A DNA stretch of 64,000 nt from positions 1 to 64,000 of the forward strand of contig JACQYI010000046.1 in NCBI GenBank assembly GCA_016208305.1. The letters run 5' to 3'. The number at the start of each line of letters is the position of its first letter. Position 1 is the stretch's first letter. The notes beneath the pieces are model-generated. The model made no database searches and was not told the DNA's origin. It saw nothing but the letters and a program-made list of their open reading frames with translations. Origin of the DNA: Oscillatoriophycideae cyanobacterium NC_groundwater_1537_Pr4_S-0.65um_50_18 (lineage in GTDB: Bacteria; Cyanobacteriota; Cyanobacteriia; Elainellales; Elainellaceae). Below are positions 26,747-34,795 of this stretch, piece after piece. Made by a program: the position numbers and the translations under genes.

Positions 26747-28042
26747 ATGCTTCTGATGATGCGAGTCCCTCTAGTTATGGGCGTACTCGTTTGGGGCTTT
26801 ACCGCGACTCCAGGGCTGGCCCAAGCGGTTCGTCCTGACGCTCTGATTCCGCCTCGGATGCCCTTACCACCCGCCCAATCCCTCTCCCAACCCCTCTCCC
26901 AACCCCTCTCCCAACCTCCCTCCCAACCTCCCTCCCACTCTCCCTCCCTCCCACTCTCCCTCCCTCCCTCCCAGCCCTCTGCAGATCCCTCTGCGATGCC
27001 CTTCCCCCTTCCCACAACTGCACCTCATTCATCCTCAGAATCAATGCCTCCTGCGATGTCTGCCGGAGGGCTAAATCCGATTTTAGGAACGCCAGATGTT
27101 CAGCCTATGACTTATACCTTGGGGGTGGGCGATCGCATTTTTGTGGGTGTGGTCAATGTGCCTGAATACAGCGCTGAGTATCAAATTCAGGTAGATGGCA
27201 CGATCAATTTACCTGTAATTGGTAATGTCTCAGTATGGGGCATGACGGTACAGCAAGCCGCGCAGGATATTACCCGTCGATATACCGAGCCGGATGTTTT
27301 ACGCAATCCCTCGATTAGCGTTTTGCTGCTAACCGCCAGCCCGCTGCACATCGCCATTTCTGGACAAGTCAGCCGTCCCGGTGCTTATACCATTGGTTTG
27401 GTAGATGGCAAGCTGCCAACGCTGACAGACGCTATCCATCAAGCAGGCGGCATGACGCAACTGGCAGATTTGCGGCAAGTTCAAATCATTCGATCGCAGC
27501 GATCGGGAACTGATCAGATCTTGCAGGCCAATTTATGGGAATTGCTACAATCCGGCGATGCTCGCCAAGACCTCACCTTGCGCAATGGAGATAGCATTGT
27601 ACTGCCAACTGCTGCTGCGATCGATCCCCGTGAAGCGATGCTGCTGAGTGCGGCAAATTTATCGCCCGATGCCATGCAAGTGGGAGTACTGGGTGAGGTT
27701 GGACAAGCAGGGACTTTAGAGGTTCCGCCTAACACACCGCTCAATCAAGTCTTGCTGGCAGCAGGTGGGTTTAACAATCGCGCCCGCAGAGGATCAGTTG
27801 TGTTAATTCGCCTTAATCCGGATGGCACAGTGATGCAGCGACGGATTCAGATCGATTTGTCCAGCGGTATTGACGAAAGCACCAACCCTATCCTGACGAA
27901 TCGGGATGTGATTATCGTTGGGCGATCGACTTTAGCATCTATTGGAGACACATTAGGAACGCTGCTCAACCCGGTGGGGCAGGCATTCTCACTGTTCAAT
28001 CTCTTTAATACGCTGTTCCCCCAGAAACAGCCGTCGCCCTAA
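26747..28042 (+). CDS. Polysaccharide export protein, Wza type (SLBB)
   Basis: This 431-residue exported protein has a signal peptide (about 1-25, ending GLAQA; no lipobox Cys seen). A low-complexity Ser/Pro/Gln segment spans about 45-80. A Poly_export domain at about 125-205 (LGVGDRIFVGVVNVPEY; DGTINLPVIGNV) is followed by two SLBB repeats (GQVSRPGAYTIG and GEVGQAGTLEVP) and a C-terminal hydrophobic stretch. Members form an outer-membrane or periplasmic conduit for exopolysaccharide. An ATG 9 bp downstream is an alternative start. It precedes the Wzz/BY-kinase homologue by 55 bp on the same strand. Confidence 0.88.
   Translation: MLLMMRVPLVMGVLVWGFTATPGLAQAVRPDALIPPRMPLPPAQSLSQPLSQPLSQPPSQPPSHSPSLPLSLPPSQPSADPSAMPFPLPTTAPHSSSESMPPAMSAGGLNPILGTPDVQPMTYTLGVGDRIFVGVVNVPEYSAEYQIQVDGTINLPVIGNVSVWGMTVQQAAQDITRRYTEPDVLRNPSISVLLLTASPLHIAISGQVSRPGAYTIGLVDGKLPTLTDAIHQAGGMTQLADLRQVQIIRSQRSGTDQILQANLWELLQSGDARQDLTLRNGDSIVLPTAAAIDPREAMLLSAANLSPDAMQVGVLGEVGQAGTLEVPPNTPLNQVLLAAGGFNNRARRGSVVLIRLNPDGTVMQRRIQIDLSSGIDESTNPILTNRDVIIVGRSTLASIGDTLGTLLNPVGQAFSLFNLFNTLFPQKQPSP
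26875..26978. repeat. Pyrimidine tract with 12-bp tandem units inside the Wza-type gene
   Basis: Units CCTCTCCCAACC repeat at 12-bp spacing from 26881, decaying into CTCC runs. The plus strand is almost pure C/T with a few A. It encodes the linker after the signal peptide, where length changes in steps of 12 bp would keep frame. Confidence 0.85.
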
Positions 28043-28097
28043 ATCAATTCCTCCCAATCACTCCCTCCCAATCAATTGTTCTCAGCTATCGGTTCCT

Positions 28098-30401
28098 ATG
28101 AAATTGCAGTCAGATAATCAGCCCTCCCCATCTTCAAATCCGCTTCCCGCCTCACCTCTCATGGGAAGCGTCGGACAACCGCAACTGATACAAGTTAATC
28201 CGCCCGCGACGCCAGCCGAGGAAGAGGAGCAAGGATTGACGCCTGCAAAATTGATAGGCATGGTACGCCGAAAATTCTGGGTAGTGGGCATAGCGGCACT
28301 CGCCACTAGTGCCTTTATGGGATTTCAGGTGTCAAAGCAAGTTCCGCAGTATCAAGGCAGTTTTTCTCTATTGGTAGAGCCTGTTGTACAACGGCAACGG
28401 ATCTCATCAACACTGGCAGATGACAAAAGTAGTGAATCTTCAAAAGAATTTGATTACTCTTCACAAATTCAGGTCTTAATCAGTCCTAAAACCTTAGTGC
28501 CGATTTTAAAGAAGATTAACGATCGCTATAGCGGCGTTAGCTACGACGAACTATCAAGCAAGCTTTTAATTTCTCGTTTTGGAGAAACTAAAATCATTGA
28601 AATAAGTTACTCCGGAACCGATCCAATCAAAGTAAAATTCATTTTAGAGAAATTATCAGAAGGTTATCTGAGCTATAGCTTACAAGATCAAAAAGCAACT
28701 TTGCAGCAAGGCATTCAATTCGTTGATCACCAACTGCCAGGGCTGAAAAATAGAGTCAGCTTATTACAAAAGCAGATTGAAAGCTTACGGCAACAGTATA
28801 ATTTTGTTGATCCAGATATTCATGCTCAAGAACTCTCTGTTCAGCTCACCACCGTGGCGCAACAGCGACATGCGCTACAAGACGAAAGAGTAGGACTTCA
28901 GATCCAATATGCCGCACTCCAACAGCAGGCTGGCGCATCAGCTGCTTTAGATGACTCTAAGTTCTATCAAGATTTTCTTCATCAGTTCCAGGCATTAGAT
29001 CGTCAAATTGCCATCGAGTCAGCGCGATTTGGCAAAAATAATCCCACTATCCAACTTTTACGTCAGCAGCAAGATAATTTAAGGCCGCTGTTGATTCAAG
29101 AAGCAGGGCGCAGTTTAAACAACCAGATTGCGAAAGTCTTCAATGGAATTCAAATTCTTAACAGTCGAGAACAGGCGCTTGCGGCAGTTGAGAAAAGCCT
29201 CGATCAGCAGTTTAAGCAAATGCCTAGCGTGTCTCGGCAATTTGCCGATCTGCAACGAGAACTCAAGACTGCAACAGATAGTCTCAATCGTTTCCAAACG
29301 ACGCGAGAATCTTTGCAAATCCAATCTGCCCAGAATGAAATACCCTGGCAGCTCATTGCACCACCGAAAGATCCTAAAAGCGAGTTAGCTAGCAACGTTT
29401 ATAAGAGCCTGATGACGGGCGGGATTGGCGGAATTATCTTAGGTGTTGGGGTGGTTTTCCTGCTAGAAAAGCTAGAAAATGCCTTCTATTCGATCGCTGA
29501 CCTAAAGAAACGAACCAAGCTACCCATTTTGGGTGTGATTCCCTATCGCCCAAATCTAGAACATGCTGGAGCTGAAGTTCATGTTGTAGATTCACGATCG
29601 CTTCGCAGCGACGGTCGCCATACAATTAAAGAAAATAGTGCAACGCTGAAGGAACGGATGAAACTCCTGTTGGAGCAAGGAATCTCTAACGAAAATAGCT
29701 CAACTGAAACGATTTCGCTTCCTGGAATTTCCGCTCCAACCGACAGGCTAATGAGCGATGAATTAGAAGCCTATGCTTTTTTGGAGTCCTTTCGAGCGCT
29801 GCATACTAGCATCATTCGCTTAGACGACAGCCAGCCCATTTCTTCGGTGGTGATTAGCTCCGCCATGCCCGTAGAGGGCAGAACCACGATCGCAGTTCAT
29901 TTAGCGCAAGCGGCTGCTGCAATGGGCAAACGGGTGCTCTTGGTAGATGCCCATTTCCGGCGCGGGGGTGTACCCCTGCATACCCTTCTGGGATTGCCTG
30001 ATAGGGAAGGTCTAAGCGATTTCCTCAACGAAACGGCTTCACTCAATCAGGTGATCCAACGGCTGGCTTGGGAATCGAGTCTCTTTGTCGTTGCAGCAGG
30101 ATCTAGTCCTCCTGATCCAACGCGGCTGCTGTCTTCCGCTCGAATGAATAGCTTTATGCATCGGGTTCATAAAGCCTTTGATCTAGTGATCTATGACACG
30201 CCGCCGCTGATGGGGTTGGCAGATGTTAGCCTGATTGCAGCTCAAACAAATGGGGTGGTTCTTGTAGCAGGATTTGGCAAGCGCAACGGGGCTGAAGCCT
30301 TGACTCAAACGATAGAACGCCTGAAAACAGCTCATATTCCAATTTTAGGCGTTGTGGCCAATGGAGTAAAAAATTACTCCGTCGATTTATACAATCAGTA
30401 G
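28098..30401 (+). CDS. Wzz/BY-kinase-type polysaccharide co-polymerase with degenerate ATP site
   Basis: This 767-residue protein has a chain-length-determinant layout. TM1 (KFWVVGIAALATSAFMGFQV) lies at about 59-78, a periplasmic region with a long coiled coil at about 190-430, a PKDPKSE segment, and TM2 at about 445-465. A cytoplasmic ATPase-like domain spans about 560-767. In that domain Walker A reads EGRTT (Arg595 instead of Lys), Walker A' reads LLVDAH (His619 where the second Asp is expected), and Walker B LVIYDTPPL (Asp700) is kept. The C-terminus has only one Tyr, not a tyrosine cluster. The protein therefore looks like a co-polymerase without normal kinase activity. It is 55 bp after the Wza-type gene. 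Confidence 0.87.
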   Translation: MKLQSDNQPSPSSNPLPASPLMGSVGQPQLIQVNPPATPAEEEEQGLTPAKLIGMVRRKFWVVGIAALATSAFMGFQVSKQVPQYQGSFSLLVEPVVQRQRISSTLADDKSSESSKEFDYSSQIQVLISPKTLVPILKKINDRYSGVSYDELSSKLLISRFGETKIIEISYSGTDPIKVKFILEKLSEGYLSYSLQDQKATLQQGIQFVDHQLPGLKNRVSLLQKQIESLRQQYNFVDPDIHAQELSVQLTTVAQQRHALQDERVGLQIQYAALQQQAGASAALDDSKFYQDFLHQFQALDRQIAIESARFGKNNPTIQLLRQQQDNLRPLLIQEAGRSLNNQIAKVFNGIQILNSREQALAAVEKSLDQQFKQMPSVSRQFADLQRELKTATDSLNRFQTTRESLQIQSAQNEIPWQLIAPPKDPKSELASNVYKSLMTGGIGGIILGVGVVFLLEKLENAFYSIADLKKRTKLPILGVIPYRPNLEHAGAEVHVVDSRSLRSDGRHTIKENSATLKERMKLLLEQGISNENSSTETISLPGISAPTDRLMSDELEAYAFLESFRALHTSIIRLDDSQPISSVVISSAMPVEGRTTIAVHLAQAAAAMGKRVLLVDAHFRRGGVPLHTLLGLPDREGLSDFLNETASLNQVIQRLAWESSLFVVAAGSSPPDPTRLLSSARMNSFMHRVHKAFDLVIYDTPPLMGLADVSLIAAQTNGVVLVAGFGKRNGAEALTQTIERLKTAHIPILGVVANGVKNYSVDLYNQ

Positions 30402-30450
30402 CAATTGCGCAATCGAAAGCGGAATCAGGTTAGCAATCAAACTGAAACCT

Positions 30451-30515
30451 GCAAAATAGGGTTTTGTACCGCACGCTGCACAGTACAAAATGCACAGTAC
30501 AAAACTCCATTTTGC
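30451..30515. repeat. Degenerate inverted repeat, 3' side of the Wzz-type gene
   Basis: Arms 30451-30469 and 30497-30515 pair with two mismatches (left arm GCAAAATAGGGTTTTGTAC). A 14-bp direct duplication (CAGTACAAAATGCA) overlaps the right arm. It lies between two convergent genes and may serve as a bidirectional terminator. Confidence 0.65.
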
Positions 30516-30526
30516 GATTGAAGCGA

Positions 30527-31234
30527 TTAAGGCTGAGGAAACTGCGATCGCCATACCATCACTTGATCGTGCCAGAGGGTTTCTAAGGCTGCCGCCATCT
30601 GATCGCTATTCTGATGAGGATCAGACAGAGACAGAGCAATCCAGAGGCAGCGTTTATCGAGCAGATCGTTACGTCCTAAGCTCCAAGCGATTAGGCGATC
30701 GAGCTTTCTAGCATAGAGGTAGCGATTTTGGAAAAACTGTTCAGTCGTGACTGTGCTACTCCCCTCTGAATCAATACAGCTTGTCAAATGAACTTGATGA
30801 TCCCCTATGAATCGGCTATAGGTTCCCAAATCTGTTTTAATTTGGGCATAGGTAGTATCCAAAGCAATCGCTTTCTGTTCCTTCATGAATTGCGAGATAT
30901 TTCCATCTGTGTTGACCACATAGCGAACTTCAATTTCTAGACCTTGCTTTTGCTGAAGCTCAGGTCGCTGAAGCTTAGATTGCTGAAGCTCAGATCGCTG
31001 ATAAAAATAGTGCCGTCCTGACACCACCCAATCATATTGGGGTGAATCAGCACGGCGATCGCGAAGCGGCTGGCTTTGAACAAGCTGCCATCCGGATACT
31101 GGAAGAGTTTCGGGAAAGACAAAGGTAGTAAAAGCGCGCTGACCTGCGGCTGGATCAAGAGCCAGTTTACTAACCGTCAGAAAAACGCTGAGGCAACTGA
31201 GACGAAGCAGAGTGAGACGAATTGAAGCAATCAT
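30527..31234 (-). CDS. Cyanoexosortase A system-associated protein
   Basis: This 235-residue exported protein has an N-terminal hydrophobic anchor (LRLSCLSVFLTVSKLAL) and an EpsI-like globular part (LPVSGWQLVQSQPL; GLEIEVRYVVNTDGNISQFM; CIDSEGSSTVTTEQF; LDKRCLWIALSLS). Such companions sit next to cyanoexosortase A and probably help polymer or protein processing outside the membrane; the exact function of the family is not known. It overlaps the end of the exosortase gene by 65 bp, so it is coupled to it. A 15-bp tandem repeat adds a Gln-rich insertion near residue 80. Confidence 0.8.
   Translation of the reverse strand: MIASIRLTLLRLSCLSVFLTVSKLALDPAAGQRAFTTFVFPETLPVSGWQLVQSQPLRDRRADSPQYDWVVSGRHYFYQRSELQQSKLQRPELQQKQGLEIEVRYVVNTDGNISQFMKEQKAIALDTTYAQIKTDLGTYSRFIGDHQVHLTSCIDSEGSSTVTTEQFFQNRYLYARKLDRLIAWSLGRNDLLDKRCLWIALSLSDPHQNSDQMAAALETLWHDQVMVWRSQFPQP
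30952..30996. repeat. 15-bp tandem repeat, 3 copies, in the exosortase-associated gene
   Basis: Three units based on GCTGAAGCTCAGGTC encode LQQSK/LQRPE-like pentapeptides. The repeat keeps frame, and the copies differ at a few positions. Confidence 0.85.
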
Positions 31235-32120
31235 TCGGTGGATTTGGGCATTCGGTTGGCTTGATTACAGCAGCATCTAAGCAAGGCTGCGCAGGCTTGA
31301 GCAATGTCTGACAAAATTTGCCGAAGAGGAGGATCGCGATCGTAGAAAAAATTTGTGAGCCTTGAGACCCATGCCAATAGCTAAAGCTGGATGTATCTGC
31401 GACGACGATTGCCAGCAAAGCAATCCGTAAGCTGCTCAGGACGACCGCGATCGCCACACTCGCTATTACCACTCGGCTATAGTGAGCAGGGGCGATCGAA
31501 GAAAATGTGATGAACAAAATTGCCAATTGCAACAGCAGCATCAAAGCTGGAATGCTAGTGCAACCAAACGACACATCAACGGCTCCGTTGGGCAGCTCAA
31601 TCACCGTACCTTGTCGGATCACTGTAAACCCCAAATAATGCAGCATGAAGCTAGAAAATTGGGCGGTTAAGGTGCGAATGGACAGACCGATCGCAGCTTC
31701 TAAGCCATGCAAAAGTAGACCTTTGGGTAAGATGAGCGGCAACAGCAGCAGGAGTTCTCGCCAAAATTGCAGCAACCGCCATCCAGCAGCCAGGAGGCCC
31801 AGGCTAACGGCTATCAGGAGGGGTAGCAGCCGCAGGAAAGACGCTTCCGTCCACCAGAGTGACAGGCTTTTGATTAACGTCAGTCCTAGCAGCAGCAATC
31901 CGATGGCGCTAGTGAATCCGTCACTTTGCCATTGAAGCTGCCACCGTCGCCGCCAAAGTTTTTGAGCGATCGCCAGCCAAAATAGTCCGCTCAGGAGGAT
32001 TTGATCGATCTGCCCCGTCAGTTTCCAGACCAGCAGCAGATGCAGCAGAATTAGCCCCAGCCCAATACTGCACAACCAAATTTTGAAATCCTGCCAGGGT
32101 TTAAGCAGTCGCACATTCAT
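31170..32120 (-). CDS. crtA: Cyanoexosortase A
   Basis: This is a membrane transpeptidase-like enzyme of 316 residues with about eight hydrophobic segments. The exosortase catalytic residues are visible: Cys187 in SFGCTSIPAL, Arg232 in SSLRIALLA and His250 in YWHGSQGSQ. Exosortases cleave proteins with a PEP-CTERM sorting signal and hand them to the cell surface, usually together with exopolysaccharide; no substrate gene is present in this window. The C-terminal 40 residues, rich in Cys and Pro, extend beyond the catalytic core. It lies 48 bp after the HpsJ-like gene and overlaps the associated-protein gene. ATG 32120. Confidence 0.9.
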   Translation of the reverse strand: MNVRLLKPWQDFKIWLCSIGLGLILLHLLLVWKLTGQIDQILLSGLFWLAIAQKLWRRRWQLQWQSDGFTSAIGLLLLGLTLIKSLSLWWTEASFLRLLPLLIAVSLGLLAAGWRLLQFWRELLLLLPLILPKGLLLHGLEAAIGLSIRTLTAQFSSFMLHYLGFTVIRQGTVIELPNGAVDVSFGCTSIPALMLLLQLAILFITFSSIAPAHYSRVVIASVAIAVVLSSLRIALLAIVVADTSSFSYWHGSQGSQIFSTIAILLFGKFCQTLLKPAQPCLDAAVIKPTECPNPPNDCFNSSHSASSQLPQRFSDG

Positions 32121-32168
32121 AGAAACAAAATAATGTCTGAACCATAGCTCGTAAATCAGTCTCGGTGA

Positions 32169-33017
32169 TTAGAGGCGGCGACGGCGATTGCCTTTGAAAA
32201 GCTGAGGAATACGGCTCAGGCTAGAACTCCGCATTTGCTCATTGCGGTATGATTCGGCGCGACGTGCCCAATCGGTTCTAATCCAAATATAAATGAACGT
32301 AAACCCAGATAGAAAAGACTGCAACGTTAACTTGATCGTATTTTTCAACAAATTGCGGCGAACATTCCCTCTGGCTTCATCTGCCTGTGCCTGCGCCTGA
32401 GTTTTAGCGCGATCGATATTGACCAAGATTTGCGTTTTTGCTTGTGCTGGAGTTTTGGGCATATCGGGTAAGTTGCCCGCTTGGTCAGGTCGAGGAACGA
32501 GGCTGGCAAGCTGCTGCTGGGTGGCTTGCTCAAGCTGTTTCTTGGTAGAATCTAGCTGAATTGTTTGCTGCGTCACCTGTGTGGTAATTTGGGTGTCATT
32601 AAACTGGTTAATGCGAGCAGCATCAGTGATCACCAAGGGAATTAACAGCAACAAAAGCACTCCCACCACTAGCGTTGTCCAAGATAAAATAAAGAGTGCC
32701 AATCGTTCAAGCCTGCTGCGCAAAGCTGTTTCTCCATAGAAAAGCAGCATCATGGCTAGCAAGGGGACAGGGACTAGCTTAATCAAATCACCAGCCGTTT
32801 GATACTCCCAAACGGGATTGGTAAATTCGGGTGGAACTATGACATAGATTAAGTCAACCAGGCAAAGGACTAGCAAGCTATATCCAATCCGCCGAGACAT
32901 TAACAACGTGCGTTGGGGATTGCTGCTGACGATCGCTTTAGCCGGAGCCGATGCCGCAGAAGCACCGCCGCTCAAATTTTGAGGATCACTGGGGGAGGCG
33001 TGAGACGAAGTTGTCAT
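32169..33017 (-). CDS. HpsJ-like membrane protein
   Basis: This 282-residue protein has three hydrophobic segments in the first half (SLLVLCLVDLIYVIV; LVPVPLLAMMLLFYG; LVVGVLLLLLIPLVI), a Gln/Ala-rich coiled coil at about 145-220, and a final membrane segment near 245. This layout matches the HpsJ family named from the hormogonium polysaccharide locus of Nostoc and also found beside cyanoexosortase A. The function is unknown; the coiled coil may organise assembly proteins. It is the first gene of a three-gene minus-strand unit with the exosortase. The N-terminal 35 residues are Ser/Ala-rich and unstructured. Confidence 0.72.
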   Translation of the reverse strand: MTTSSHASPSDPQNLSGGASAASAPAKAIVSSNPQRTLLMSRRIGYSLLVLCLVDLIYVIVPPEFTNPVWEYQTAGDLIKLVPVPLLAMMLLFYGETALRSRLERLALFILSWTTLVVGVLLLLLIPLVITDAARINQFNDTQITTQVTQQTIQLDSTKKQLEQATQQQLASLVPRPDQAGNLPDMPKTPAQAKTQILVNIDRAKTQAQAQADEARGNVRRNLLKNTIKLTLQSFLSGFTFIYIWIRTDWARRAESYRNEQMRSSSLSRIPQLFKGNRRRRL

Positions 33018-33359
33018 CGATCTAAATTCTAGATTAATGCTTTTAGTTTAAAAAACACATGTCTGATATCATGTCTGTTTTAATCCACCAGCAAATCTGA
33101 CGTTTTGCTCAAGGCTCTCGTGTTTAAAGGCGAATACGATTCGATCGCCTACAGCGTTTATAATTCATAGCGATCGCGTTGTCATAGCTTCAAACTGAGT
33201 TTAATTAAGCCCACAGTACGATCGCCATATCTGTTGTTGTTCTTTTGTCGTCAGATTCCATTGCCGATAGAGCAGACAACAAGTGTCTGTACCCTTTAAC
33301 ACCACAATGGGGCTGCGCATGGCGCAGCCCCATATTTCGTTGCGATCGACTGAAGCTAA
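33018..33359. other. Gap between HpsJ-like and carotenoid-protein genes, with a hairpin
   Basis: A 12-bp perfect stem (ATGGGGCTGCGC at 33307-33318, complement at 33322-33333, loop ATG) lies 27 bp after the stop of the carotenoid-protein gene and may terminate it, although no clear T tract follows. Its GC core resembles the larger hairpin family. I see no gene in the rest; it should contain the promoter of the HpsJ-exosortase unit. Confidence 0.55.
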
Positions 33360-33857
33360 CTATAGATTGCCTGCACCCCGCTCAGCAGAGTTGGGATCAG
33401 TACCCATAGGGGCAACAATGTTGCGGAATAGTGTGATTTGCTGTTGAAACTCCAATCCTGTAATTTGGCCAAACAGCTGTTGACCCTGCTCTGAAAGTTT
33501 ATATTCAGGGGGCAGAGGCACAACTTGCTGAGCATCCATTCCCTGTGCCAATCGATACCAGAACAACAGCTTCGTTGTATCGCTAAAAGAGCCATATTCT
33601 CGTGCCAGCAGCGAATTTTTGCCCGTAATCAGGTCGCGCTGAAGCTGAAGCTGCTCTTCAAAAGACAGATCTTTAACTTGGTTAAACAAAGATTCTGCTA
33701 CTTCCGGAGAAACGGTACTGGCTCCTGGAGCCGCAGGAGTAACGGACTTACCCATTTCCTGATAAAGGAAGTAGAACAATGCTAGCTGCTGATCAACGTC
33801 TAAACTTTGAAAAGCCTTTAACTGTTCACTAGCAGTGTTAGATGTCGTATAGGTCAT
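33360..33857 (-). CDS. Helical carotenoid protein (OCP N-terminal-domain homologue)
   Basis: This 165-residue protein matches only the all-helical N-terminal domain of orange carotenoid protein: LDVDQQLALFYFLYQEMGKS, VTPAAPGAS, LLFWYRLAQGM (Trp100 at the position of OCP Trp110), PLPPEYKLS and GLEFQQQITLFRNIV. Such proteins bind a keto-carotenoid and quench singlet oxygen or phycobilisome excitation; which of these applies depends on the subclade and cannot be settled by eye. There is no C-terminal OCP-like domain or FRP gene adjacent. GAGGT upstream of ATG 33857 supports the start. Probable monocistronic unit. Confidence 0.92.
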   Translation of the reverse strand: MTYTTSNTASEQLKAFQSLDVDQQLALFYFLYQEMGKSVTPAAPGASTVSPEVAESLFNQVKDLSFEEQLQLQRDLITGKNSLLAREYGSFSDTTKLLFWYRLAQGMDAQQVVPLPPEYKLSEQGQQLFGQITGLEFQQQITLFRNIVAPMGTDPNSAERGAGNL

Positions 33858-34795
33858 AGATACCTCAATTTACGTTCATTCGTTCCTAACTCTTTGAACC
33901 TACGCGATCGACTCGTCGTTTTCTCAAAGTTCAAGAACTGATGTCAGCGTAATTGAAAACAATGACTACACAAATCTCCTAGAAGTTAGGATCAGCTCTC
34001 TGGCAAAGGGTATAAGCTATAAGCTGGCTGACTGACAGATCTTTTTTGGAGGTTGGGTTGAAAGGTTGGGTTGAACACCGTGAAACCCAACCATAGCAAG
34101 AATAAGGGTTTCAGGAGTTCTGTCAGTCTATCAAAAGATGAGACTCATCAGATGTATGGGAGTTTAGTTGAATGGGGTGATTTTCATAAAGCCTAATTTC
34201 TGTTTTAATCTTCATCTGCTTCAGCCTTTAGATGGATAGACATAGCAGTAAACAGGTTTGAAACTTTATCTAACACTAGTTAGAATGGCTCCTACTGTGC
34301 GAATAAAGCAACATGCAAACGAGGCAACAAATACTGATCGAGAAATATCTTGTTGGCGGTATTGCCTTAAAAGTTCCAATAAGAAATGAGATTAGCTCAG
34401 AAGATATTTGCCAGAGATATTTGCCAGTGGTATGTAGAGGCTGTATTGAGACTTTCAATTCATGCGAGAACGAATAGGTAACATAGAGAAAATCGAAGGG
34501 AAAACTGAGAAACTATTGCACTAGCTCGGCAATCGCACCTCTCTACTTCTGACTTGGTATTTCCTAAAGTAGAGTGATAGAAGGGAAGCTCAGCAGAGTG
34601 AGAGTTTTTCGAAGGAGCAGAAAGCGTGATCGATCGAGGGAGAGTATCTCAATCTAGCTTTACGGGCAGCAGAGGCAGTCAAATCGCTGGACAGCGGCTA
34701 TACAATGACCGGATGTTGATGTCTTTGATATTGCGGACAAGACTCCGTCCGACCTCACAGCCTTGTCTATGGGTCATAGCGGGAGGAAGCCAAAG
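33858..34795. other. Long gap of about 0.9 kb without a supported gene
   Basis: It holds a 13-bp direct duplication (GGTTGGGTTGAAA at 34051-34063, repeated at 34064-34076). The second copy pairs with AACCCAACC at 34084-34092 to form a hairpin. A second perfect 13-bp duplication (AGATATTTGCCAG) is at 34402-34427. Small frames exist on both strands here, but the 13-bp duplication would shift them. GGGAGGA at 34781-34787 is the ribosome site of the next gene. Confidence 0.5.

Noticed and set aside
26875-26978. C/T-rich repeats considered as a CRISPR or regulatory array
   Set aside because: Units are 12 bp and contiguous without spacers, lie inside the Wza-type gene, and encode a Ser/Pro linker in frame.
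28098-30401. Active tyrosine kinase (Wzc) assignment
   Set aside because: Walker A and A' key residues are replaced and no C-terminal tyrosine cluster is present, so only a co-polymerase role is supported.
34313-34477. 54-residue plus-strand frame with several cysteines in the 0.9-kb gap, and an overlapping minus-strand frame at 34276-34458
   Set aside because: A perfect 13-bp tandem duplication (34402-34427) lies inside both. Its unit is not a multiple of three, which is not what selection on a coding frame would keep. There is no ribosome site or family match.
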